DNA of 28,552 nt, taken from contig CALCHE010000214.1 in the NCBI GenBank assembly GCA_937901145.1, positions 1-28,552 of the forward strand, read 5' to 3'. Positions 15,408-22,662 of the stretch are shown here, in pieces; the stretch's first letter is position 1, and the number at the start of each line of letters is the position of its first letter. The notes below the pieces were generated by a model. The model ran no database searches and was not told where the DNA came from. It saw nothing but the letters and a program-made list of their open reading frames with translations. The translations under genes and the position numbers were made by a program. Source of the stretch: an uncultured Clostridia bacterium. GTDB taxonomy: Bacteria; Bacillota; Clostridia; Oscillospirales; Acutalibacteraceae.

Positions 15408-16916
15408 TTATTTATCAAGTGACTTCATTGTGGGGAAAAGAAGTACATCTCTGATAGCGGGGCTGTCGGTAAGAAGCATTACCATTCTGTCGATACCGAA
15501 ACCGATACCGCCTGTGGGTGCCATACCGTATTCGAGTGCGCAAAGGAAATCCTCGTCGGTAGTGTTAGCTTCCTCGTCACCCTGAGCGAGCTGCTCTTCC
15601 TGTGCCTTGAAGCGTTCTCTCTGGTCGATGGGGTCATTAAGCTCGGAGTAAGCATTTGCCATTTCCCAGCCGTTCATAAAGAACTCAAAACGCTCTACAT
15701 AGTCGGGGTTTTCAGGCTTTCTCTTTGTAAGGGGAGAAATCTCTACGGGATGATCCATAAGGAAGGTAGGCTGGATGAGGTGATGCTCAACGAATTCCTC
15801 AAAGAAGAGATTGAGGATGTCGCCTCTCTTATGTCTTGCCTCGAACTCTACGCCCTTTTCTTTAGCAAGAGCTTTGGCTTCCTCGTCTGTTTTGATTTCT
15901 GAGAAGTCGATACCTGTGTACTTTTTAACAGCATCAACCATAGTAATTCTTTCGAAGGGCTTACCGAGATCCATTTCCACACCGTTGAAAACGATGGTAG
16001 TGGTGCCGAGAACCTCCTGAGCTACATGACGGTAAAGATTTTCAGTAAGGTCCATCATACCGTGGTAGTCAGTGTATGCCTGATAAAGCTCCATAAGTGT
16101 GAACTCGGGGTTGTGTCTGGTGTCGAGACCCTCGTTACGGAAAACTCTGCCGATTTCGTAAACTCTCTCGAGACCGCCTACGATAAGTCTCTTAAGATAA
16201 AGCTCGAGAGAAATACGGAGCTTGAAGTCCTCGCTGAGAGCATTGAAATGGGTTTCGAAGGGTCTTGCAGCTGCACCGCCCGCATTGGAAACGAGCATCG
16301 GTGTCTCTACCTCTAAGAAGCCCTGTGAGTCAAGATAGTTTCTTACGGCTCTGATGATAAGTGAACGCTTTACTAAAGCATCCTTGGAGTCGTTATTCAT
16401 AATAAGGTCAAGATAACGCTGACGGTATCTTGTATCTGTATTGGTAAGACCGTGGAACTTTTCGGGAAGAGGAAGAAGGGATTTGGTGAGGAGAGTAATC
16501 TTCTCTGCGTGGATAGAGATTTCACCTGTCTTTGTTTTGAAAACAGTACCCTCGATACCGATTATGTCACCGATGTCAAGCTTTTTGAAATCCTTGTATT
16601 CATCTTCACCGAGGCTGTCACGTGCCACATAGGACTGGATGTTACCCTTAAGGTCCTTTATGTTACAGAAGGAAGCCTTTCCCATAATGCGCTTTGACAT
16701 CATACGGCCTGCTACGCGGACAGTTTTGCCCTCGAGCTCCTCAAAGTTTTCCTTTACGGTAACGCTGTGATGAGTCTGATCGTACTTAGTGATTACGAAA
16801 GGATCTCTGCCGTCTGCCTGGAGTGCTTCGAGCTTATCAACTCTTACCTTTCTTAATTCGTTAACGTCCTGCTGTGCCTCCTGCTGAGGTACATTTACAT
16901 TCTTTTCTTCTGACAT
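15408..16916 (-). CDS. lysS: Lysyl-tRNA synthetase, class II
   Basis: Charges tRNA-Lys with lysine in the cytoplasm. The 502-aa length is normal for the family. An N-terminal OB-fold anticodon-binding domain spans about 67-165 (VRVAGRMMSKRIMGKASFCNIKD). The class II catalytic core shows motif 1 around RQRYLDLI to FLEVETPML, motif 2 (VYEIGRVFRNEGLDTRHNPEFT) and motif 3 (GIGFGIDRMVMLLT), with the C-terminal block VLLFPTMK. The ribosome site AAAGGAAAACGG precedes ATG. The gene starts 24 bases after greA and is expected to be cotranscribed from the strong promoter ahead of greA, an arrangement common in Firmicutes. Confidence 0.98.
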   Translation of the reverse strand: MSEEKNVNVPQQEAQQDVNELRKVRVDKLEALQADGRDPFVITKYDQTHHSVTVKENFEELEGKTVRVAGRMMSKRIMGKASFCNIKDLKGNIQSYVARDSLGEDEYKDFKKLDIGDIIGIEGTVFKTKTGEISIHAEKITLLTKSLLPLPEKFHGLTNTDTRYRQRYLDLIMNNDSKDALVKRSLIIRAVRNYLDSQGFLEVETPMLVSNAGGAAARPFETHFNALSEDFKLRISLELYLKRLIVGGLERVYEIGRVFRNEGLDTRHNPEFTLMELYQAYTDYHGMMDLTENLYRHVAQEVLGTTTIVFNGVEMDLGKPFERITMVDAVKKYTGIDFSEIKTDEEAKALAKEKGVEFEARHKRGDILNLFFEEFVEHHLIQPTFLMDHPVEISPLTKRKPENPDYVERFEFFMNGWEMANAYSELNDPIDQRERFKAQEEQLAQGDEEANTTDEDFLCALEYGMAPTGGIGFGIDRMVMLLTDSPAIRDVLLFPTMKSLDK

Positions 16917-16940
16917 ATCCGTTTTCCTTTCAGAAAGAGC

Positions 16941-17423
16941 TTATCTTAAAATTTCGAGAATTTCGTATTTGATGATACCTACGGGAGATTCAACCTCTAC
17001 GATATCGCCTGCCTTGTGGCCTAAAAGTGCCTTAGCAACAGGTGATTCGTCGCTGGTAATGTAATCGTCAGCCTTATCCTTTGATGTAGAAGTAGAGGAG
17101 ATAATCTGATACTTATATACGTCACCGTATTCGATATCCTTGATTTCTACCTTAGAGCCCATCTGAACCACATCGGTGCTGAGTGAATCCTCATCGATAA
17201 GCTTCGCTCTGGAAAGAATGTCTTCGATTTCGAGAATACGTGCTTCGAGTTTGCCCTGATCGTTACGGGCTTCGTCGTATTCGGCGTTTTCTGATAAGTC
17301 ACCGAAGGAGAGAGCAACCTGAATTTTTTCTTTGATTTCCTGTCTGCCTCGTACTTTAAGGTCTTCTAATTCAGCCTCTAAATCCTTGAGGCCCTGAGAG
17401 GTAAGCAAAATATCCTGTGCCAT
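16941..17423 (-). CDS. greA: Transcription elongation factor GreA
   Basis: Rescues backtracked RNA polymerase by stimulating transcript cleavage in the secondary channel. The 160-aa length is typical. The N-terminal coiled coil (about 8-75) includes LTSQGLKDLEAELEDLK and the acidic tip region DLSENAEYDEARNDQ, which carries the catalytic Asp and Glu. The C-terminal FKBP-like domain (about 80-158) ends SPVGIIKYEILEI. GAAAGGAAG precedes ATG. First gene of the greA-lysS operon. Confidence 0.97.
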   Translation of the reverse strand: MAQDILLTSQGLKDLEAELEDLKVRGRQEIKEKIQVALSFGDLSENAEYDEARNDQGKLEARILEIEDILSRAKLIDEDSLSTDVVQMGSKVEIKDIEYGDVYKYQIISSTSTSKDKADDYITSDESPVAKALLGHKAGDIVEVESPVGIIKYEILEILR

Positions 17424-17472
17424 TGTATATCTTCCTTTCGTAAGTAAAATTTTCTAAATGTATTATGTTATA

Positions 17473-17487
17473 TAAACTGTCAGTTTA
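17473..17487. promoter_or_regulatory. Palindrome at the greA start point, possible operator
   Basis: TAAACTG, one base, CAGTTTA. It lies just after the -10 box of the greA promoter and spans the expected transcription start, a usual place for a repressor. The protein that would bind is not known. Confidence 0.4.
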
Positions 17488-17489
17488 AT

Positions 17490-17518
17490 ATTATATAAAA
17501 TATTTGTAAATCTGTCAA
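17490..17518 (-). promoter_or_regulatory. Perfect-consensus sigma-A promoter of greA-lysS
   Basis: On the minus strand TTGACA (17518-17513), 17 bases, TATAAT (17495-17490), about 65 bases before the greA start. All twelve positions match the consensus. Confidence 0.85.
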
Positions 17519-17558
17519 GGGGTGAGGGCAAGATTAAAGGGGTGAGGGCAAGATTAAA
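17519..17558. repeat. Tandem duplication of a 20-bp unit
   Basis: GGGGTGAGGGCAAGATTAAA occurs twice without a gap, followed by a partial third start (GG). It borders the -35 box of the greA promoter. Confidence 0.85.
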
Positions 17559-17570
17559 GGGAAGTAAAAA

Positions 17571-17690
17571 GCCTCCCCTGAAAGCGGGAGATGGCAACCG
17601 AAGGTTGACGGAGGGGTCTCACAGCGGTCACGGCACGCCGTGACCCTACCTTCACCGACAACATCGTAGGGACACAGCGTGCTGTGTCCG
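17571..17690. repeat. Intergenic palindromic repeat cluster
   Basis: Several hairpins in a row: GCAACC/GGTTG inside an outer CCTCC/GGAGG stem (about 17572-17616), GGTCACGG/CCGTGACC (17626-17645) and GGACACAGC/GCTGTGTCC (17670-17689). The GC content is above that of the flanks. It has the look of a dispersed intergenic repeat of Clostridia and may also act as a transcription stop after the following minus-strand gene, although no U-tract is present. Confidence 0.6.
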
Positions 17691-17695
17691 CTGAA

Positions 17696-18208
17696 CTATA
17701 TTGACTCTGTGTTAACCTTTCTCTTTTTATGATAGCCTTTAACCGTTTTTTCGAACTCTACAGCGCCAGTTAAATAAACATTGTCACATCTGTACCTTTT
17801 TTCACCTACATAAATATCCAGATAATCATCACTTAAGTATATTCTTGTAATTTCATATATTTTGAACCTTTTTCTGCGAAATCTTGCAACAAAAAGAATA
17901 TCATCACTATCTAAACAATATGTAATCCGAGTGTTATGTAGATTGAATATTATAATCGTTAATCCAACGTAACAGCATATCATCATATTTACAAACCAGA
18001 ACTCCGGCTTTTCTACCCAGAACCAGTTTGACATAAATGCGAATATGCCTATCAAAGAACCTAAAAAACAAACCGTTATTAAAAAAACCGATACCCTGAC
18101 ACTTGCATTATGTTTATTCTTCACTCTGTCACAAGCATCAAAAATAACCGTTATTATACCCGGCAATGCCAAAATAATATATAATTTCCAAAAAGTTACC
18201 GTACCCAT
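17696..18208 (-). CDS. Small membrane protein of unknown function, three membrane segments and PH-like tail
   Basis: 170 aa, no family recognised with certainty. Hydrophobic segments at about 6-24, 39-60 and 71-90. The rest (about 93-165) is a soluble region of alternating short strands (ITYCLDSDDILFVARFRRKRFKIYEITRIYLSDDYLDIYV) like small PH-type domains found in bacterial membrane proteins. The start is placed at ATG 18208, since GAGGAG stands 8 bases from it. A GTG six bases earlier would leave only two bases of spacing. The promoter lies at 18281-18309, with a palindrome in the leader. Confidence 0.7.
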   Translation of the reverse strand: MGTVTFWKLYIILALPGIITVIFDACDRVKNKHNASVRVSVFLITVCFLGSLIGIFAFMSNWFWVEKPEFWFVNMMICCYVGLTIIIFNLHNTRITYCLDSDDILFVARFRRKRFKIYEITRIYLSDDYLDIYVGEKRYRCDNVYLTGAVEFEKTVKGYHKKRKVNTESI

Positions 18209-18244
18209 TTGCACATCTCCTCTTAACGCAAGTGACGGTTCTGT

Positions 18245-18259
18245 GTGTTATACTAACAC
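18245..18259. promoter_or_regulatory. Perfect palindrome in the leader, possible operator
   Basis: GTGTTA, 3 bases, TAACAC. It lies between the promoter at 18281-18309 and the ribosome site of the small membrane protein, where a repressor could block transcription. Confidence 0.4.
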
Positions 18260-18280
18260 CCGTCAACCTACTCACTTATA

Positions 18281-18309
18281 ATTGTAGTCTTCCCCCTACC
18301 GTCTGTCAA
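18281..18309 (-). promoter_or_regulatory. Sigma-A promoter of the small membrane-protein gene
   Basis: On the minus strand TTGACA (18309-18304), 17 bases, TACAAT (18286-18281), about 73 bases before the start codon. Eleven of twelve positions match consensus. Confidence 0.7.
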
Positions 18310-18327
18310 GAAAAATTTATTTATGTA

Positions 18328-18345
18328 ACTCCCCTTTCGGAGAGT
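18328..18345 (-). terminator. Hairpin with GAAA tetraloop after the PBP gene
   Basis: Arms ACTCCCC and GGAGAGT (one G-U pair) close a GAAA loop on the minus strand. The nearest run of Ts (ATTTTTC) is about ten bases further on, so termination may be inefficient. It starts 13 bases after the PBP stop. Confidence 0.45.
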
Positions 18346-18357
18346 GTCCATATTCAC

Positions 18358-20007
18358 TCATCCTCCCACTATCCCCTCACATACCTTTCTGAAAACAGGT
18401 CCGCAGTCTACATTACCACCCTCACCGTTTTCATTCAGAACTACCACGATATAATTCGGATTACCGGAAGGGAAAAAGCCCGTAAACCAGGTACGGCATA
18501 TTTCCTTTCCGCCCTCATAAATACCGCTCTGTGCAGTTCCTGTTTTGCCCGAAAGGGAGAGAAGGTCGCTTTTAGCCTTATCGGCTAAGCCGTCGCTGAC
18601 CACACCTGCGAGCATCTCTCTTATCTGCTTTACCGTAGAATCTGAAAAGATTTTTTCTTTTTTTGTTCTGCCTGTCTGTGTCATAAGACCTTCGGAGTTA
18701 GTAAGTCCTCTGACGAGAACAGGCGTTACGGTGTAGCCTGTAGCCAGGGCGTGATAAGCCTTCGTCAGCTGCAATGGCGTAGCTGAAAAATCACCCTGAC
18801 CGAAAGAAAAATTAGCAAGATTACCCTTTAACCTGAGACTTTCCGAGGTAGGCAGAGCACCTGATGAGGTCACTATCGACGGAGCAAGAGTATCACTTTC
18901 ACCGAAGCCGAGACGGTGGCAGAATGAAAGAAGCTTTTCAGCATTTATTTTCTGCGAAAGATTGACAAAGTAGGTATTGCAGGAATTTTCCAGAGCCGAT
19001 GCCATATTGGTTTTTCCGTGGGCTTTGCCCTTAAAACAGCGGAAGGTTGTGTCACCGACCGTAATTTCTCCTGTACATTCATAGGTATCTTCGGGAGAAA
19101 TTCCCTCTTCGAGAGCGAATGCCGCTACGATGCTTTTAAAAACCGAGCCTACGGAATATGAGCAGAAGGCTTTATTCACGAGAGGTGAATTTTCCGCGTT
19201 CAGACTTTCCCCTACCCTTTCGGGATGAAATTCAGGCGCACTCGCCACGGCTAAAAGCTCACCTGTCCCCACCTTCATTACTATAACTGCTCCGCTTCTT
19301 ATCTTGCTTTCACGCAAGGCTCCCTCGGCTATATTCTGTATATGGCTGTCGAGGGTAAGCACCACTCCCGCCTTCGAGCTTAAATTACTGTCTTTAACTG
19401 TCTTGTCCATACCTGCCAGCACTCTGCCCACTGCATCCACCTGAAAGGAAACAGTCAGCTTACCGCTGTTTTCCGTCAGATACTGATTAAAGGCTTTTTC
19501 TATGCCGTAAATACCCTTACCCTCGGAGTCAAGATAGCCGACGATGTGCGGTGCCAGAACAGTATCACCGTATCTCACGGGAACAGAAAAGGTGTATATA
19601 TGGTCGTTGATAATCTCCTTCTTTACCGTGCACAGAAAAGGAAATCCGTCACTTATCCTGTCTGTAAGCTCCTGCTGTGTGTAATAATCCTTAAGATACT
19701 CCGCCGACTGTACCGTAGGTGTCACGGCGGCAATAAACCGGTGCTGCGAATTAGTCAGAGGGATGTAATTACGGTCATAGATTGTACCTCTTTTTTCGCC
19801 CACCGTGAGGATTTTCGTGGACTGATTACGGGTAACCGATGAATAATTCTCTTTATTTATATCAACAATTTTTAATAAAAGTGCCATAAAGCAAAGGCTT
19901 ATGAGCATATATAAGGAAAGGGCTCTTTTTAACAATGTAATCACCGATAATAGTATTAAAGATGAAAATATATCTATCCGATGAAAAAAATTCCTGCTTT
20001 TTACCAT
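18358..20007 (-). CDS. Class B penicillin-binding protein (SpoVD/FtsI-like transpeptidase)
   Basis: A membrane-anchored enzyme that crosslinks peptidoglycan stem peptides. Numbered from the ATG at 20007, a membrane segment lies at about 27-48 (LKRALSLYMLISLCFMALLLKI), then a PBP dimer-type region (GTIYDRNYIPLTN) and the transpeptidase domain from about 210. The catalytic motifs are Ser288-x-x-Lys291 (GSVFK), Ser342-x-Asn344 (SCN) and Lys488-Thr-Gly490 (SGKTGTAQ). At 549 aa or less it is shorter than usual and lacks PASTA domains. The start is uncertain: no good ribosome site stands before GTG 20016, ATG 20007 or the later GTG 19944 and TTG 19935. It is divergent from groES, and the CIRCE operator lies between them. 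SpoVD, FtsI or an elongasome PBP cannot be told apart here. Confidence 0.9.
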   Translation of the reverse strand: MVKSRNFFHRIDIFSSLILLSVITLLKRALSLYMLISLCFMALLLKIVDINKENYSSVTRNQSTKILTVGEKRGTIYDRNYIPLTNSQHRFIAAVTPTVQSAEYLKDYYTQQELTDRISDGFPFLCTVKKEIINDHIYTFSVPVRYGDTVLAPHIVGYLDSEGKGIYGIEKAFNQYLTENSGKLTVSFQVDAVGRVLAGMDKTVKDSNLSSKAGVVLTLDSHIQNIAEGALRESKIRSGAVIVMKVGTGELLAVASAPEFHPERVGESLNAENSPLVNKAFCSYSVGSVFKSIVAAFALEEGISPEDTYECTGEITVGDTTFRCFKGKAHGKTNMASALENSCNTYFVNLSQKINAEKLLSFCHRLGFGESDTLAPSIVTSSGALPTSESLRLKGNLANFSFGQGDFSATPLQLTKAYHALATGYTVTPVLVRGLTNSEGLMTQTGRTKKEKIFSDSTVKQIREMLAGVVSDGLADKAKSDLLSLSGKTGTAQSGIYEGGKEICRTWFTGFFPSGNPNYIVVVLNENGEGGNVDCGPVFRKVCEGIVGG

Positions 20008-20024
20008 TATTTTCACAAAAAGAC

Positions 20025-20053
20025 TTGACTTTATCGGAAATCTACCCTAAAAT
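20025..20053 (+). promoter_or_regulatory. Sigma-A promoter of groESL
   Basis: TTGACT (20025-20030), 17 bases, TAAAAT (20048-20053). The start point falls inside the CIRCE element. Confidence 0.85.
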
Positions 20054-20076
20054 AGATTTTAGCACTCGCGATACAA
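20049..20076 (-). promoter_or_regulatory. Possible divergent promoter for the PBP gene inside CIRCE
   Basis: On the minus strand TTGTAT (20076-20071, in the CIRCE loop), 16 bases, TATTTT (20054-20049). It is a moderate match to consensus. If used, HrcA bound at CIRCE would block it as well. Confidence 0.35.
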
Positions 20077-20085
20077 GAGTGCTAA
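20059..20085. promoter_or_regulatory. CIRCE operator (HrcA binding site)
   Basis: TTAGCACTC, 9 bases, GAGTGCTAA: a perfect match to the known CIRCE element. HrcA represses groESL here until heat or misfolded protein draws GroEL away. hrcA itself is not in the window. Confidence 0.97.
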
Positions 20086-20119
20086 AACACGATAACAAAG
20101 AATTCAGGAGGAATGAATT

Positions 20120-20404
20120 ATGAATATTAAACCCCTTCTCGACAGAGTAGTGCTTAAAAGTGCAGAAGTCGAAGAAACCACCCAGAGCGGTTTCATCCTT
20201 ACCACCGCTTCTCAGGAAAAGCCCCAGTTTTCCGAGGTAGTGGCAGTAGGCCCCGGCGGAATCGTGGACGGTAAAGAAACAGAAATGTATGTTAAGGTCG
20301 GCGACAAGGTTATCACCGGCAAATATTCAGGCACAGAGGTTAAACTCGACGGTGAGGAATACACCATCGTACGTCAGAGCGAAATCCTCGCTATCATCGA
20401 ATAA
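20120..20404 (+). CDS. groES: Co-chaperonin GroES
   Basis: Lid of the GroEL folding chamber, forming a heptamer in the cytoplasm. The 94-aa length is normal. The start MNIKPLLDRVVLK, the mobile loop (about 17-32: EETTQSGFILTTASQEK) and the closing motif YTIVRQSEILAII are typical. CAGGAGG stands 8 bases before ATG. First gene of the operon, behind a sigma-A promoter and CIRCE. Confidence 0.98.
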   Translation: MNIKPLLDRVVLKSAEVEETTQSGFILTTASQEKPQFSEVVAVGPGGIVDGKETEMYVKVGDKVITGKYSGTEVKLDGEEYTIVRQSEILAIIE

Positions 20405-20424
20405 TCACAGGAGGTATACTATAA

Positions 20425-22062
20425 ATGGCTAAACAGATTATCTATGGCGAAGAAGCCAGAAAAGCATTACAGACAGGTATCGATAAATTAAGCGATACAG
20501 TAAAAATCACTCTTGGTCCCAAGGGCAGAAATGTAGTAATCGACAAAAAATACGGTGCTCCCCTCATCACAAACGACGGTGTTACCATCGCTAAGGAAAT
20601 CGAATTAGAGGACGCTTTCGAAAATATGGGTGCACAGCTCGTTAAGGAAGTAGCTACAAAGACAAACGACGTGGCAGGTGACGGTACCACCACCGCTACT
20701 CTTTTAGCTCAGGCTCTCGTAAGAGAGGGTATGAAAAACGTAGCTGCAGGCGCTAACCCCATGGTAGTTAAAAAGGGTATCAAAAACGCAGTAGCCAAGG
20801 CTATCGAAACAGTTAAGGCTAACTCAAGCCCTGTTACAACCTTCGAGGATATCGCAAGAATTGCTACAGTTTCTTCAGCTGACGAATCAGTAGGTCAGCT
20901 TATCGCAGAGGCTATGGAAATCGTTTCCACTGACGGTGTTATCACTGTCGAGGAATCAAAGACAGCCGAAACCTGTAAGGAAGTAGTAGAGGGTATGCAG
21001 TTCGACAGAGGCTACGTGTCTCCCTATATGGCTACAGACCTGGATAAGATGGAAGCAGTTATCGATGACGCTTTTCTTCTCATCACAGATAAGAAAATCA
21101 GCAACATCCAGGAGGTTCTTCCCCTTTTAGAGCAGGTTCTCAAAATGGGCAAAAAGCTCGTTATCATCGCTGAGGACGTAGAAGGCGAAGCTCTCGCTAC
21201 TCTCCTCGTAAACAAGCTCCGCGGCACCTTCACCTGCGTAGCAGTAAAGGCTCCCGGCTTCGGTGACAGAAGAAAGGAAATGCTTCAGGACATCGCTATT
21301 CTCACAGGCGGTCAGGTTATCACAGCTGACCTCGGTCTCGACCTTCAGACTGCTACAGTAGATATGCTCGGTACTGCACGTCAGGTTAAAATTACCAAGG
21401 AAAACACCACCATCGTTGACGGTGCAGGTGACAAGGAGCAGATTAAGGCTCGTGTAAATCAGATTAAGGCTCAGATCGAGGCTTCCACATCTGAATTCGA
21501 CACAGAAAAGCTTCAGGAGCGTCTTGCAAAGCTTGCAGGCGGTGTGGCAGTTATCAAAGTCGGTGCCGCTACAGAAACAGAAATGAAGGAAAAGAAGCTT
21601 CGCATCGACGATGCTCTCGCCGCTACAAAGGCAGCAGTAGAAGAAGGCTCAGTAGCAGGCGGCGGTGTGGCTCTTCTCAATGCAGTTCCCGCAGTAGCCG
21701 CTCTCGCAGAGGCTACAGAAGATCCCGACGAAAAGACAGGTGTACGCATCGTTCTCAAGGCTTTAGAGGAGCCCGTTCGTCAGATCGCAAAGAACGCCGG
21801 TCTCGAAGGCTCAGTTATCGTAAATGCTATCCTCGAAAGCGGTAAGACAGGCTACGGCTTCGACTTCGCTAAGGAACAGTACGTAAACATGGCCGAAGCA
21901 GGCATTCTCGACCCCACAAAGGTTACCCGTTCAGCTCTCGAAAATGCTTCATCGGTAGCCGCTATGGTGCTTACTACAGAATCACTCATTTCAGACATCC
22001 CCGATCCCGCAGCTGATGCAGCAGCCGCTGCAGCTATGGCTCAGGGCGGAGGAATGTATTAA
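20425..22062 (+). CDS. groEL: Chaperonin GroEL
   Basis: Forms the double-ring ATP-driven protein-folding chamber. 545 aa, full length. Visible are the ATP-binding block (LGPKGRNVVIDKKYG, NDGVTIAKEIEL, GDGTTTATLLAQAL), the apical-domain sequence around FDRGYVSPYM, and the equatorial closing block (VEEGSVAGGGVALL). The tail ends in AAAMAQGGGMY rather than a long GGM repeat. Codon use is strongly biased toward C-ending codons (ATC, CTC), as in highly expressed genes. AGGAGG precedes the start, 20 bases after groES. Confidence 0.99.
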   Translation: MAKQIIYGEEARKALQTGIDKLSDTVKITLGPKGRNVVIDKKYGAPLITNDGVTIAKEIELEDAFENMGAQLVKEVATKTNDVAGDGTTTATLLAQALVREGMKNVAAGANPMVVKKGIKNAVAKAIETVKANSSPVTTFEDIARIATVSSADESVGQLIAEAMEIVSTDGVITVEESKTAETCKEVVEGMQFDRGYVSPYMATDLDKMEAVIDDAFLLITDKKISNIQEVLPLLEQVLKMGKKLVIIAEDVEGEALATLLVNKLRGTFTCVAVKAPGFGDRRKEMLQDIAILTGGQVITADLGLDLQTATVDMLGTARQVKITKENTTIVDGAGDKEQIKARVNQIKAQIEASTSEFDTEKLQERLAKLAGGVAVIKVGAATETEMKEKKLRIDDALAATKAAVEEGSVAGGGVALLNAVPAVAALAEATEDPDEKTGVRIVLKALEEPVRQIAKNAGLEGSVIVNAILESGKTGYGFDFAKEQYVNMAEAGILDPTKVTRSALENASSVAAMVLTTESLISDIPDPAADAAAAAAMAQGGGMY

Positions 22063-22071
22063 TCCTTCATT

Positions 22072-22104
22072 TAATGAATAATGAATGATGAATAATGAAT
22101 AATT
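22072..22104. repeat. Short AT-rich tandem-like repeat after groEL
   Basis: AATGAATAATGAATGATG and further ATGAATA units, an imperfect heptamer repeat. Such ATGAATA runs are seen at the edges of dispersed intergenic elements in Clostridia. It precedes the groEL terminator. Confidence 0.5.
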
Positions 22105-22105
22105 A

Positions 22106-22138
22106 CGGTCGCGGGATAGCTCCTGCGACTGTTTTTTT
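22106..22138 (+). terminator. Terminator of groESL
   Basis: An 11-base stem (CGGTCGCGGGA against TCCTGCGACTG, with three G-U pairs), a 4-base loop and then seven Ts. Confidence 0.9.
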
Positions 22139-22188
22139 GTTAGCTACGCGAAGGAATTTTTTCAGAAACGGAAAGAGATTAAATTATA

Positions 22189-22225
22189 AACGGCTCTGTG
22201 CTAATTTACACGGAGCCGTTATTTT
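22189..22225 (-). terminator. Terminator of the pyrophosphatase-like gene, probably bidirectional
   Basis: Arms AACGGCTCTGTG (22189-22200) and CACGGAGCCGTT (22209-22220). On the plus strand ATTTTTAC follows, and on the minus strand TTATAATTTAATC. It begins 11 bases after the stop of the minus-strand gene. Confidence 0.7.
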
Positions 22226-22231
22226 TACTGT

Positions 22232-22555
22232 TTATGTATAGATTTCTGTTTTAAAATATTTTTCCTGAAAGCTTACCATCTGCATTATTTCTTCCTTCGT
22301 AAAAGAAAAACCTTCGGGAGCAGCAATCCATTTATCCTCATCGTCATCAAGCCGATGAATAACCGCTATTATTTTACCCGTAAATTCATTCAACGGAATA
22401 TCCACACCCAAAACATATACATCCTGCTCTTCACCATCCGAAGCGAAGATACCTTCAACAAAGCCGTAATTTACGGGATAGTAAATTTCTTTGTGCTCGG
22501 GATGATATGAACCAAGAGGTCTGTCTATAATAACTTTAACAGTCTTTCCTATCAT
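22232..22555 (-). CDS. Short inorganic-pyrophosphatase-like protein
   Basis: 107 aa, much shorter than the usual 165-180 aa of family I soluble pyrophosphatases, but with their central pattern: YYPVNYGFV (26-33), then DGEEQDVYVLG (40-50) and RLDDDEDKWIAAP (68-80). The known signature is D-G-D-x-x-D; here the middle Asp is Glu (Asp40, Glu42, Asp45), which could still bind Mg. Compact versions of this kind exist in Clostridia. Hydrolysis of pyrophosphate is likely but not proven. AGGAGG precedes ATG. No partner gene overlaps. The stretch upstream (22560-22660) holds an intergenic repeat. Confidence 0.75.
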   Translation of the reverse strand: MIGKTVKVIIDRPLGSYHPEHKEIYYPVNYGFVEGIFASDGEEQDVYVLGVDIPLNEFTGKIIAVIHRLDDDEDKWIAAPEGFSFTKEEIMQMVSFQEKYFKTEIYT

Positions 22556-22605
22556 AAAATCTCCTCCTGCCTATTTTTCGGACGACCGATGGTCACGCCT
22601 ACGGC

Positions 22606-22660
22606 TTTTTACCGTTAATATCGTGTAATCCACGGGATGTCGGGGACGCCATCCCCTACA
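22606..22660. repeat. GC-rich intergenic repeat-like sequence
   Basis: Contains GGGATG, a CGGGGACG core and CATCCC as an imperfect palindrome (about 22633-22655) in a non-coding stretch between two minus-strand genes. Similar sequences are dispersed in Clostridial genomes as far as I know. No U-tract follows, so it is not a clear terminator. Confidence 0.4.
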
Positions 22661-22662
22661 AA

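Noticed and set aside
16917..16940. T-box or lysine riboswitch before lysS
   Set aside because: Only 24 bases separate greA and lysS, and no T-box or L-box structure lies before greA.
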